Source: an uncultured Ignavibacteriales bacterium
Lineage (GTDB): Bacteria > Bacteroidota > Ignavibacteria > Ignavibacteriales > Ignavibacteriaceae
NCBI GenBank assembly: GCA_913053915.1
Contig: CAJXGP010000001.1
Coordinates: forward strand, 1 to 35,029
DNA length: 35,029 bases
Direction: 5' to 3'
Part shown: one piece after another, positions 7,722 through 13,661 of the stretch
Layout of the letters: each line of letters begins with the position of its first letter
Numbering within the stretch: position 1 is the stretch's first letter
Program-made: the position numbers and the translations under genes
The notes under the pieces: model-generated
The model's database searches: none
Seen by the model: only the letters and a program-made list of their open reading frames with translations
What the model was told of the DNA's origin: nothing

Positions 7722-8649
7722 TACTGAATTTAGAAAACAAGGTTCTACAAAGAATGTTGTTACAATAATTAATCCTAAAACAAAAAAAGAAGTTAGCTTT
7801 TTTATTGAACCTTGGATAAAAAATAGATTTGATAAAAAAATTATTCCTGATTTGGAGGAAAAAAATAAAGATTGTGTCATTGTAATTGATGGAAAGGAAG
7901 GTTCTGGAAAATCTACTCTTGGTTTGCAGTGGTGTAAGTATATTGACCCCTCTTTTAATTTAAGTAGGGTTGTTTTTAGCCCAGAAGAATTTAGAGAAGC
8001 TATCTACAAAGCAAAAAAGGGTCAATCAGTTATGTTTGATGAGGCATTTACAGGTTTTTCCTCTCGTTCAGCACTTTCTGGTGTAAATCGGACTTTAAAT
8101 TCACTAATGATGCAGATAAGACAGAAAAATTTATTTGTTGTCATTATTTTACCTACATTTTTTCTACTTGATAAATACATTTCACTATTTAGAGCAAGGG
8201 TTTTGGTTCATGTTTATGAGAATAGTGGTAGGAGAGGTTTCTTTAGGGTTTATTCAAGCAATAAAAAGAGGTTATTGATAATGGATAAGAAGGCAAGGAC
8301 ATATTCTTATGGTATTAGGACAAAAAAGAAGGGAAGGTTCTATGGTGTGTTTGCTTTATGTGATTGTGAAGATGAAAAAACTTATATTGATAACAAATTA
8401 AAGGCACTTGAGATGACAGAGAAGAATCCTATTAGTTCATCTGGTGTTAAGTATCGTGAACAGAGGGATTTAATTTTATATATTCTTAGAAAGGAAACTA
8501 AAATGTCTTATAGACAGATGGAAACAATGCTTAATGGCTTTGATTTTGATATAAGTTATAGACAAATAGCAAGTATATGTGTTAAGTTTGGTGATAAGAT
8601 GAAAGAAGTTGATATAATTGATGAAAAGAAGCAAGAAAGTAGTGTTTAG
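7708..8649 (+). CDS. P-loop ATPase with C-terminal helix-turn-helix
   Basis: 313 aa from the ATG at 7708; an upstream ATG at 7666 is in frame, but 7708 is favoured by GAGGAAG just ahead and a short overlap. Walker A is GKEGSGKST (residues 62-70), Walker B is SVMFDEAF (107-114). A conserved-looking block SSRSALSGVNRTLNSLMMQI, RQKN, then FVVIILPTFFLLDKYISLFR follows. Residues about 245-310 (KMSYRQMETMLNG, SYRQIASICVKFG) look like a wHTH. It fits the Zot/A32/FtsK-HerA-like group seen in archaeal viruses and plasmids: DNA packaging, transfer or partition are all possible. It is the strongest enzymatic hallmark of the element. Confidence 0.85.
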   Translation: MMISNTEFRKQGSTKNVVTIINPKTKKEVSFFIEPWIKNRFDKKIIPDLEEKNKDCVIVIDGKEGSGKSTLGLQWCKYIDPSFNLSRVVFSPEEFREAIYKAKKGQSVMFDEAFTGFSSRSALSGVNRTLNSLMMQIRQKNLFVVIILPTFFLLDKYISLFRARVLVHVYENSGRRGFFRVYSSNKKRLLIMDKKARTYSYGIRTKKKGRFYGVFALCDCEDEKTYIDNKLKALEMTEKNPISSSGVKYREQRDLILYILRKETKMSYRQMETMLNGFDFDISYRQIASICVKFGDKMKEVDIIDEKKQESSV

Positions 8650-9303
8650 TTCTGTTTTTAGTTGATTTTATGTATTAAATAAGTTATATTGTGCTTTAAT
8701 GGGCTATTTTATGCTTAAATAGGGTTATATGTGCTTAATCAAGGCATTTAGTGTGTATTTTGGGTATTTTTGTTGTGAATTTGTTTGATTTGATGATGTG
8801 AAGTTAAAAATCAAGGCATTTGTGTCAAATAAGGTCTTTTTCCTCGTAAAACAGAGTAAATGTGTGATGTGAAGAGTGAATAAATAGCTTAATTATAGTG
8901 TTTAATAGATAATTGTCGACCCCTTCCATAAGGAGAAGGTTATTTAAGGCATTTAGTCCCCTCAAGGCAGATTAAGGCACAACAAGGCATGACATGGTGT
9001 GTATAACTGCTGTTTTTGGTAGCTTGATTTAGTTTTATTTTTTAAGATTTTTTGAATCAAAAAATAAAAATTTTCAAAGTTGAATATATAAGTAAGGAAA
9101 TCAAAAAAATAAAACTCCTGCAATTAAAAATATAAAATAGATGTTCATAAAACAATACCAAAAAACTAAAAGTAAAAACCCCTAATAGATAAGCATTCAT
9201 AAATTAGTTAATTAATGAACAGGGATAAAATTTATTTTTTACCTTATTATATATAGCATTTTTTAATAGGGAATAATTATAAATCATTTATACACTACAC
9301 TAC
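8650..9303. other. Non-coding region with iterons, candidate replication origin
   Basis: About 650 nt with no ORF I can support. It contains plus-orientation copies of CAAGGCA or TAAGGCA at 8740, 8812, 8945, 8963, 8973 and 8983 (start positions), the last three spaced exactly 10 bp. There is a hairpin near 8930-8939 (CCTTCC/GGAGAAGG arms) and a very AT-rich stretch (9040-9300). Iterons next to an AT-rich unwinding region are typical of plasmid origins. The matching initiator protein is not obvious; the winged-helix protein at 26542-27432 is a candidate. Confidence 0.55.
8945..8989 (+). repeat. Four clustered iterons (T/C)AAGGCA
   Basis: Copies at 8945-8951, 8963-8969, 8973-8979 and 8983-8989. 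The last three lie on the same helical face at 10-bp steps. Scattered copies on the plus strand occur at 7249, 8740 and 8812; inverted copies (TGCCTTG) are at 10617, 10739, 10778, 10969 and 11187. Confidence 0.75.
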
Positions 9304-9318
9304 ACATATATTTATAAA
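9304..9318 (+). promoter_or_regulatory. TATA promoter P5 with duplicated 5' region
   Basis: ACATATATTTATAAA, TATA box 9311-9318, 24 nt before the ATG at 9343. Positions 9304-9345 match the minus strand at 18499-18458 in 41 of 42 positions, so promoter, leader and ATG were copied between the core and the accessory block. Confidence 0.75.
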
Positions 9319-9342
9319 CCCTTTATTCTTAATTATATCAGA

Positions 9343-9450
9343 ATGGAAAACAAAATAAAGAGCTACATAAAAAAACTTTTCAATAAGCGATATATGGATA
9401 TTGCAGTTGTTAGGAAATTAAATAAAAAGGGAATTGGAGTTTATTTTTAA
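9343..9450 (+). CDS. Small basic protein, 35 aa
   Basis: Starts MENKIKSYIKKLFNKRYMDI and ends NKKGIGVYF. The ATG sits 24 nt behind the TATA box of P5, so translation would be leaderless. The stop codon lies in the loop of a hairpin (GGAGTT/AACTCC arms, 9436-9454), which may attenuate or end transcription before 9468. Lysine/arginine-rich; function unknown. Confidence 0.6.
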   Translation: MENKIKSYIKKLFNKRYMDIAVVRKLNKKGIGVYF

Positions 9451-9454
9451 CTCC
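9436..9454 (+). terminator. Hairpin across the stop of the 35-aa gene
   Basis: GGAGTT, loop TATTTTT, AACTCC: a perfect 6-bp stem enclosing the TAA. Followed by CCTTATAATC rather than a T-run, so an attenuator or mRNA-stability element is as likely as a terminator. Confidence 0.4.
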
Positions 9455-9467
9455 CCTTATAATCAAA

Positions 9468-9722
9468 ATGAAAATAAATAAACAAAGAGTCCAAAAAATA
9501 CTAAACAGCATTCAGAATATTAATAAAAAAGAAATCTCAAATAAAGAAGGAAGTATTAATTTTGATAAATTAAAAGAAAATTCTGAAATAAAAAGAGTAG
9601 TAAAAGAATTAAAAAATATAGGAGTTACAAAAGATTATTTATCAGAACACTTTTTTATTGCAAGTAAAATAATTGGATTCTTATTTAAAAATAAATTAAA
9701 GGAGGTTAAAAAAAATGGATGA
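9468..9722 (+). CDS. Hypothetical helical protein, 84 aa
   Basis: MKINKQRVQKILNSIQNINK ... GVTKDYLSEHFFIASKIIGF ... ends NKLKEVKKNG. Soluble, lysine-rich. The final codons carry AAAGGAGGTT, the ribosome site for 9715-9906, and this tail is shared with three other genes in the window. No recognised family; same operon as 9715-10401. Confidence 0.65.
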   Translation: MKINKQRVQKILNSIQNINKKEISNKEGSINFDKLKENSEIKRVVKELKNIGVTKDYLSEHFFIASKIIGFLFKNKLKEVKKNG

Positions 9723-9906
9723 ATATATAAAAAATCAAATAGAAAAAATTTTAAATTCTGAAGGAATTGTAAAAATAAAAATAATATCAGAAAATCAAGA
9801 AACCAAATGGATGAATATATCAAAAAACAAACTTGAAGAAATTTATAATCTATTTTCAAAAAATAAATTACAGGAGGTTAAAAAAAATGGAAAGTATGAT
9901 TATTAA
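9715..9906 (+). CDS. Hypothetical protein, 63 aa
   Basis: MDEYIKNQIEKILNSEGIVK, then ISKNKLEEIYNLFSKNKLQE and VKKNGKYDY. Its 3' end repeats the end of the preceding gene (NKL-K/Q-EVKKNG with the embedded GGAGGTT), evidence that gene end and ribosome site were duplicated together. Overlaps both neighbours (8 nt and 20 nt). Function unknown. Confidence 0.6.
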   Translation: MDEYIKNQIEKILNSEGIVKIKIISENQETKWMNISKNKLEEIYNLFSKNKLQEVKKNGKYDY

Positions 9907-10264
9907 ATCTAATGAAATAAATAAAGCAAATGGTTTTAATATGTCCCCAGAATTTCACATGAAAAAAAGAAAAGAAGAAATAAAGGAAATATTAAACAAA
10001 ATTGTAAATGTTAAAAATATGACAGGAAATAATGGAAGGGGGATTCTAAATCAATTTCTTATAAGGGGAAATAATTTTACTTTATTTCAGAGTTATAATT
10101 CACCTATCGCTTTAAAAATTGATGGAAAAGTTTATATTTTTAAAGATTGGGATTATTCAACAACAACAAGCAAATATAGGAATATCTTTTTATATGAAAC
10201 AAAAAAAGAAACTTTAAAAAAACTTAAAAGTGGAAAATATATTGCTGTTGATTTTGAAATATAA
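9887..10264 (+). CDS. Conserved-type hypothetical protein, 125 aa
   Basis: The ATG at 9887 is chosen because GGAGGTT lies 9 nt upstream; an earlier in-frame ATG at 9833 has no such site. Residues about 50-125 hold LIRGNNFTLFQSYNSPIALK, DGKVYIFKDWDYSTTTSKYR and LKKLKSGKYIAVDFEI. The Y-N-S-x-I-A, W-D-Y-S-x-T-T-x-K layout resembles a small domain I recall from archaeal and phage proteins of unknown function. Soluble; likely core-region accessory protein. Confidence 0.7.
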   Translation: MESMIIKSNEINKANGFNMSPEFHMKKRKEEIKEILNKIVNVKNMTGNNGRGILNQFLIRGNNFTLFQSYNSPIALKIDGKVYIFKDWDYSTTTSKYRNIFLYETKKETLKKLKSGKYIAVDFEI

Positions 10265-10266
10265 AA

Positions 10267-10401
10267 ATGAAAATAGTAAAAAGGGGGCAACATATAGGAA
10301 AAATTACAATAGGAGAAATGGAAAGTTTAATTCAGGAAGCATATAAAGAAGGTTGGGAAAGTGATAATAAATTATATGAATCTATTGGTTTTTGTTGGTA
10401 A
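10267..10401 (+). CDS. Small protein, 44 aa
   Basis: MKIVKRGQHIGKITIGEMES ... EGWESDNKLYESIGFCW. Starts 2 nt after the previous stop, so it is the last gene of the 9343-10401 run. Soluble, mixed charge. No recognised family. Position before the terminator at 10517-10542 supports its being the operon end. Confidence 0.5.
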   Translation: MKIVKRGQHIGKITIGEMESLIQEAYKEGWESDNKLYESIGFCW

Positions 10402-10432
10402 TTATTTTATTTTAATTTTCTTTTTTTTACTT

Positions 10433-10513
10433 TTTGGTGAGAGGTTGAAAAAATAAGAGGGCTTAAAATAAGTTGCATCTTTATTTTTATTCTTTAGTTT
10501 TATTCTCACCAAA
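10433..10513 (+). ncRNA. Candidate structured RNA closed by a 10-bp stem
   Basis: TTTGGTGAGA (10433-10442) pairs perfectly with TCTCACCAAA (10504-10513), enclosing 61 nt that contain GGTTG, AGAGGGCTT and GTTGCATC. A strong hairpin plus T-run follows 3 nt later. A discrete 3'-terminated RNA or an elaborate 3' UTR both fit. I see no clear dedicated promoter. Confidence 0.4.
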
Positions 10514-10516
10514 CAC

Positions 10517-10542
10517 AAGGGGGAACTTTCCCCCTTTTTTTT
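10517..10542 (+). terminator. Intrinsic-type terminator hairpin with T8
   Basis: AAGGGGGA, loop ACTT, TCCCCCTT, then a run of T to 10542. The 8-bp GC-rich stem and T-tract are the strongest terminator in the window, ending the plus-strand core operon. Confidence 0.75.
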
Positions 10543-10755
10543 CTATTGGAAACGAAGGGGTCTATTACTATTTTATTATAATATATTAGTAATATTTTTT
10601 AGTGATTCTTAATAAATGCCTTGTTATTCTTGTTTTCATATATGGTTATATATGACTCTAATAAAATTCTTGTTTTTCTTGTTTTCATATATGGTTATAT
10701 ATGACAATATATAATTTTTTATTTTAATTATGTCTTAATGCCTTGATTTTATCAA
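10543..10755. other. Non-coding region with repeats and palindromes
   Basis: No ORF seen. Contains an AT-rich palindrome (ATTACTA/TAGTAAT arms, about 10564-10593), inverted iterons at 10617 and 10739, and two copies of a 30-bp repeat. May be the second half of the origin or a control region for the genes at 10793-11181. Confidence 0.5.
10627..10705 (+). repeat. 30-bp direct repeat, two copies with internal palindrome
   Basis: Copies 10627-10656 and 10676-10705, identical, start-to-start 49 bp. Each starts TTCTTGTTTTCATATATGGT and contains the palindrome TCATATA-TGGTTA-TATATGA. Candidate binding sites for an initiator or repressor. Confidence 0.8.
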
Positions 10756-10766
10756 CCCCCCTATTT
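10739..10766 (-). repeat. 28-bp inverted repeat, right arm
   Basis: Exact reverse complement of 7228-7255; includes an iteron (TGCCTTG) and the C-run of promoter P6. Confidence 0.9.
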
Positions 10767-10771
10767 TTAAA
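10753..10771 (+). promoter_or_regulatory. C-run/TATA promoter P6 (rightward)
   Basis: CAACCCCCCTATTTTTAAA; TATA box 10764-10771, 21 nt before the ATG at 10793. Mirror image of P3. Confidence 0.75.
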
Positions 10772-10792
10772 TATAAATGCCTTGTATGTTTT

Positions 10793-10993
10793 ATGACTCT
10801 TGATGGAAAAAATGTTTTTGAATATAACCCTGCAAGAGTTGTAAAACCTGCTGACCACCAGACAGGAAAAGAACCTAAAAAAAGAATAAGTGGAAAAGTG
10901 CCTTTACAAGCAGGAAAAAGAATAAGTAAAAATGGAAAAGTGTATTATGAATATCGTAGAAATCGTAGTGCCTTGAATGGTAGGTTAAAATGA
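10793..10993 (+). CDS. Small basic protein with SKNGK-YYE motif, 66 aa
   Basis: MTLDGKNVFEYNPARVVKPA ... PLQAGKRISKNGKVYYEYRR NRS. Very basic and probably nucleic-acid binding. The C-terminal motif GKR-I/M-SKNGK-V/I-YYE-x-R-x-NRS is shared with the next gene. Leaderless behind P6; overlaps 10990-11181 by ATGA. I recall this motif at the C-terminus of small proteins in other DPANN elements. Function unknown. Confidence 0.7.
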   Translation: MTLDGKNVFEYNPARVVKPADHQTGKEPKKRISGKVPLQAGKRISKNGKVYYEYRRNRSALNGRLK

Positions 10994-11181
10994 ATAATCC
11001 TTTTTTAAATAATAAGCAAAAAGCAAAATCTTTAACTCATAGGGATACACAAACAGGAAAGAGTGATTTAAAGAGAGATAAATCAAGGAAAGCAATGCCT
11101 TCTGGAAAGAGAATGAGCAAGAATGGAAAAATATATTATGAAGGTAGGAAGAATAGAAGTGATATAAAAAATAATATATAA
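10990..11181 (+). CDS. Paralogue of the preceding basic protein, 63 aa
   Basis: MNNPFLNNKQKAKSLTHRDT ... AMPSGKRMSKNGKIYYEGRK NRSDIKNNI. It shares the QTGK segment and the whole C-terminal motif with 10793-10993, while the N-termini differ, so the pair arose by tandem duplication with divergence of the N-terminal partner-binding part. Starts at ATGA overlap. An inverted iteron lies just after its stop (11187). Confidence 0.7.
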   Translation: MNNPFLNNKQKAKSLTHRDTQTGKSDLKRDKSRKAMPSGKRMSKNGKIYYEGRKNRSDIKNNI

Positions 11182-11195
11182 TCAAATGCCTTGAT

Positions 11196-11312
11196 TTAGA
11201 TTAATAGATAAATAATTATAATTAAAATAAATAATAGAAGCACTAAGTCCAAAATGATTTCATCTTTATTTGTTCTTAATGCCTCCTTTAAATTCACTAA
11301 CCAATAATACAT
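11196..11312 (-). CDS. Single-helix membrane peptide, 38 aa
   Basis: MYYWLVNLKEALRTNKDEII then a hydrophobic C-terminus LDLVLLLFILIIIIYLLI. The start codon overlaps the stop of the acidic peptide gene (TAATG), supporting coupling. It is the last gene of the accessory minus-strand block and converges on the plus-strand pair. Alternative reading as 3' UTR is possible. Confidence 0.45.
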   Translation of the reverse strand: MYYWLVNLKEALRTNKDEIILDLVLLLFILIIIIYLLI

Positions 11313-11386
11313 TATTCTTTACAGCAATCTTTTTCTTCTTTTGTTTCAGTTTCCTCTTCTTTTGTTTCAGTTTCTTCTTCACTCAT
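11312..11386 (-). CDS. Acidic micropeptide with repeat, 24 aa
   Basis: MSEEETETKEEETETKEEKD plus CCKE. Tandem 8-residue repeat (ETETKEEE), extreme acidity and a Cys-Cys near the end. It has a textbook ribosome site (AAAGGAGGTAAAACAA before ATG), which makes translation likely despite the size. It could neutralise a basic partner or bind metal; both are guesses. Confidence 0.55.
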   Translation of the reverse strand: MSEEETETKEEETETKEEKDCCKE

Positions 11387-11405
11387 TTGTTTTACCTCCT
11401 TTAAT

Positions 11406-12167
11406 TTATTTGAATATGACTTCCAATTTTCCATTTATTGGTTTTTGTTTAAAATAAAATTTAGCATACCAAATATATTCATTTAACTTTCTTTTCTTTC
11501 TTTTACTATTTTTTATTTTACTATATTTATAATGTTTAAAATTAAATTCCCTTATCTCAAAGAATTTAAGATATTTTGAAAAATCTTCTGTTGCTTTATA
11601 ATCTAAAATTATATTATTAAAGATTGGAATTTCACAATAAAGGTTATTGTCATTATCTCTTTTAATATCCTTTGGTAAAAATTTCTTAAATTTTTTAGTT
11701 GATATGAGGGCTTGATATTTAGGGTATAAACTATCCCATCTTTTTTTAAAAACAAAATAATTTATGAAAGGGAAAATAAAAATTAGTATAAATAATATTG
11801 AGGATTTAAAATTAAAAACATTTGAAAACATCTCAATATTTGTATCAATTTTATCTTTACATAAATTATTTCTTATATATGAATAATTATCTTTCATTAA
11901 TCCTTGATTTTCTATTGCACATTTAGAAAAGGATTCTAATTTTGTTTGTGAATAGTTTGAATATGTAATTTGTCCATATATTAAAGAATATGTTAAATAA
12001 ATTAATATAATAATTAGCATACTTCCAAAAATCACAGGTGAGAACATATCTCCTGAATATTGATTTTTCTTATCAGGGTAACTAAAATTTACTTTAGGTT
12101 TTATACCTGAGTAATCTATTTTTATTCTTGCATTTTTAGAGTTCCCACCATTGAATTTGTCTACCAT
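11406..12167 (-). CDS. Membrane protein with large cytoplasmic domain, 253 aa
   Basis: Soluble N-terminus (1-42), membrane helix about 45-66 (FGSMLIIILIYLTYSLIYG), an external loop of about 50 residues with two cysteines (KCAIENQG, NNLCKDK), a second helix about 120-140, then a basic C-terminal domain with beta-like segments (NNLYCEIPIFNNIILDYKAT). The last codons plus TTTAAAGGAGG carry the ribosome site for the acidic micropeptide. Family not recognised; a sensor or receptor-like two-pass architecture is suggested by the Cys-bearing loop. Confidence 0.7.
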   Translation of the reverse strand: MVDKFNGGNSKNARIKIDYSGIKPKVNFSYPDKKNQYSGDMFSPVIFGSMLIIILIYLTYSLIYGQITYSNYSQTKLESFSKCAIENQGLMKDNYSYIRNNLCKDKIDTNIEMFSNVFNFKSSILFILIFIFPFINYFVFKKRWDSLYPKYQALISTKKFKKFLPKDIKRDNDNNLYCEIPIFNNIILDYKATEDFSKYLKFFEIREFNFKHYKYSKIKNSKRKKRKLNEYIWYAKFYFKQKPINGKLEVIFK

Positions 12168-12183
12168 TTGTTAATTTTTTGTT

Positions 12184-12306
12184 TTAGTAAATCTCAACTA
12201 TTGGGTCGCCGTATGTTGTAACAGATTTTGGTTTTATCTTTTCTTCCATGTTATCAACTTCTTTCCTTATTGTTTCTATTGATTTACTTATTTTTTTATC
12301 TTTCAT
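12184..12306 (-). CDS. Small protein, 40 aa
   Basis: MKDKKISKSIETIRKEVDNM EEKIKPKSVTTYGDPIVEIY. Helical coiled-coil start, then an extended tail. Starts by ATGA overlap with 12303-12644. The tail DNA (TACGGCGACCC) is unusually CpG-rich for the region. Function unknown. Confidence 0.55.
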   Translation of the reverse strand: MKDKKISKSIETIRKEVDNMEEKIKPKSVTTYGDPIVEIY

Positions 12307-12644
12307 TTTTTAACCTCCTTTAATTTATTTAAATTAATTCTATTTACTTTATTACTTCTTTCTAATTGTATCTTTCTAAATTCTTCATCTTCATTATATT
12401 TTTTATAGTGGTATTTTCTTTGATATTCTCTCCTCTCTTTGAAAAGTTTTTTCTTTTGTTCTTTACTCATCTCATTATATCTTTTGTTATTATAAATTCT
12501 TAGTTTCATTCTAAATTCTTCGCTTATATGATATTGGATTGTCTGGAAGCAAACATTATATTTTTTACATAGAAATCTAATTGTCTTTCCTTCCTTTCTT
12601 AATTTTCTTATTTCTTCAATTTGTTCTTGATTTAATCTTTTCAT
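12303..12644 (-). CDS. Helix-turn-helix protein with basic repeat tail, 113 aa
   Basis: Residues 5-45 (NQEQIEEIRKLRKEGKTIRF, CKKYNVCFQTIQYHI) form a resolvase/homeodomain-type HTH. The rest is Arg/Lys/Tyr/Glu-rich (KRYNEMSKEQKKKLFKERRE YQRKYHYKKYN), similar to the repeats in 14640-14894 and 15571-15894. Ends NKLKEVKK with the embedded GGAGGTT ribosome site for the next gene. Probable DNA-binding protein; such proteins often accompany HNH or homing nucleases in phages. Confidence 0.7.
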   Translation of the reverse strand: MKRLNQEQIEEIRKLRKEGKTIRFLCKKYNVCFQTIQYHISEEFRMKLRIYNNKRYNEMSKEQKKKLFKERREYQRKYHYKKYNEDEEFRKIQLERSNKVNRINLNKLKEVKK

Positions 12645-13198
12645 TTTTTACCTCTTACAATTAATGTTTCTCCCCACGAAGCAGGAATATTTTTTAAAAT
12701 TAATTTACCTTTTGTTATTATTCCATTTGAGGTTATTACTTCAATTTTAAAACCTAACTTTTCTAATAATTCAGTTATATTTCTTTTATTAAAATCAACA
12801 ATATGGTGAGCATAACTATCATCATCAGAAGGCATTGCACATCCTGTCGGCAATTTTCCTCTTAACATATTTAATCTATTTATAAGTGAACAAGTATTTG
12901 GAACAGATAAAATCAATGTTCCCTTTGGTTTTAAAATTCTATAAAATTCTTTGACAACCTTGTAAGGATTTATTGTGTGTTCTAAAATCTCTCCTGCAAC
13001 AACCACATCAAAACTTTCATCACCTGAAGGTATTTTTTCTTTATTCAAATCACAAAGTATGTCTGGGTTATATTCTTTTACACAATCTAAAGAAGTTCCA
13101 TTTGTCATTCTGTTTTTTTCTATACCAATCTCCAATATTTTACCTTCCCCAACAAGTTCAATCATTTTCCTTAATCTTATTTTTGTTTGTGTGTTCAT
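12641..13198 (-). CDS. Class I SAM-dependent methyltransferase, 185 aa
   Basis: Motif I appears as KILEIGIEKN (residues about 20-29), an acidic motif II at PDILCDLNKEKIP, motif IV at FDVVVAGEILEHTINP, and a post-motif ILKPKGTLILSVPN. This is the Methyltransf_11/UbiE-like fold. The substrate cannot be read from sequence; small-molecule or glycan methylation is typical of this group. Start overlaps the upstream gene end. A conserved HH (SYAHHIVDF) near residue 140 may mark the active site. Confidence 0.85.
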   Translation of the reverse strand: MNTQTKIRLRKMIELVGEGKILEIGIEKNRMTNGTSLDCVKEYNPDILCDLNKEKIPSGDESFDVVVAGEILEHTINPYKVVKEFYRILKPKGTLILSVPNTCSLINRLNMLRGKLPTGCAMPSDDDSYAHHIVDFNKRNITELLEKLGFKIEVITSNGIITKGKLILKNIPASWGETLIVRGKK

Positions 13199-13612
13199 TT
13201 AAAAAAACCTCCTTAATACTTTTTCTTTTCTCATTCTTGCTTTGATTACTTTTTCATTTGTTGGAAGATATTTTCCTTTCTGATTCCATTTTCTTCTACA
13301 TCTACTTATAGTTTCAAATGGGACAATGTAGGGAATTTCTTTTGAGTTAATTTTAATGTGTATGATATGTTCTTTTTCTTTTGTATACCCACTTGTTGTT
13401 TCTACTTGGTTCATTCTTCTCCATACTTCCACAGCAAGAACAAAATCATCATTTCTACTTCTCTCATAATCATATAGGATAGTTCCAACAACAGCCATTA
13501 TTTTCTTAGTTGTTTCTCTTACTTTATCTTCCATCATTAGTTCGCCCCAATTTTCTATGGAAAGTCTTGTTTCATTATCTTCCATAATCCTTGAATTTAT
13601 TATTTTATTCAT
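13199..13612 (-). CDS. Phage-like hypothetical protein, 137 aa
   Basis: Residues 20-65 helical (MMEDKVRETTKKIMAVVGTI, DDFVLAVEVWRRMNQ). The C-terminal half holds EIPYIVPFETISRCRRKWNQ KGKYLPTNEKVIKARMRKEK. The ETISRCRRK-x-Q motif with a following KGKYLP is common in small phage proteins of unknown function, and its basic helix suggests nucleic-acid contact. A later start (MEDNETRLSIE, codon 10) is equally possible. Adjacent to the hairpin at 13621-13661. Confidence 0.65.
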   Translation of the reverse strand: MNKIINSRIMEDNETRLSIENWGELMMEDKVRETTKKIMAVVGTILYDYERSRNDDFVLAVEVWRRMNQVETTSGYTKEKEHIIHIKINSKEIPYIVPFETISRCRRKWNQKGKYLPTNEKVIKARMRKEKVLRRFF

Positions 13613-13620
13613 ATAATTAT

Positions 13621-13661
13621 CGCAAGGATACCCAATCCTTTTAAGGTTGGGAGGAATTGCG
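13621..13661 (+). repeat. 41-nt GC-rich hairpin A, IS200/IS605 right-end-like
   Basis: Stem arms CGCAA/TTGCG, CCCAA/TTGGG and CCTT/AAGG, with the 3' side reading TTGGGAGGAATTGCG. It matches the minus strand at 24817-24777 in 32 of 41 positions with the stem kept. Layout and GGGAGGAAT ending resemble TnpB-element right ends (reRNA scaffolds). The stop codon of the HNH gene lies within it. Confidence 0.6.

Noticed and set aside
7674..7880. Minus-strand ORF opposite the ATPase start
   Set aside because: Antisense to a clear P-loop ATPase gene, no start signals.
8650..9303. Possible additional small ORFs (for example at 8995 and 9140)
   Set aside because: All are under 15 codons, with no ribosome site or TATA box at the leaderless spacing.
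10985..11185. Minus-strand 66-aa ORF antisense to the SKNGK genes
   Set aside because: Overlaps two genes with a shared conserved motif in the plus strand; composition is typical antisense.
12973..13245. Plus-strand ORFs opposite the methyltransferase
   Set aside because: The minus strand encodes a complete class I methyltransferase; these are frame shadows.
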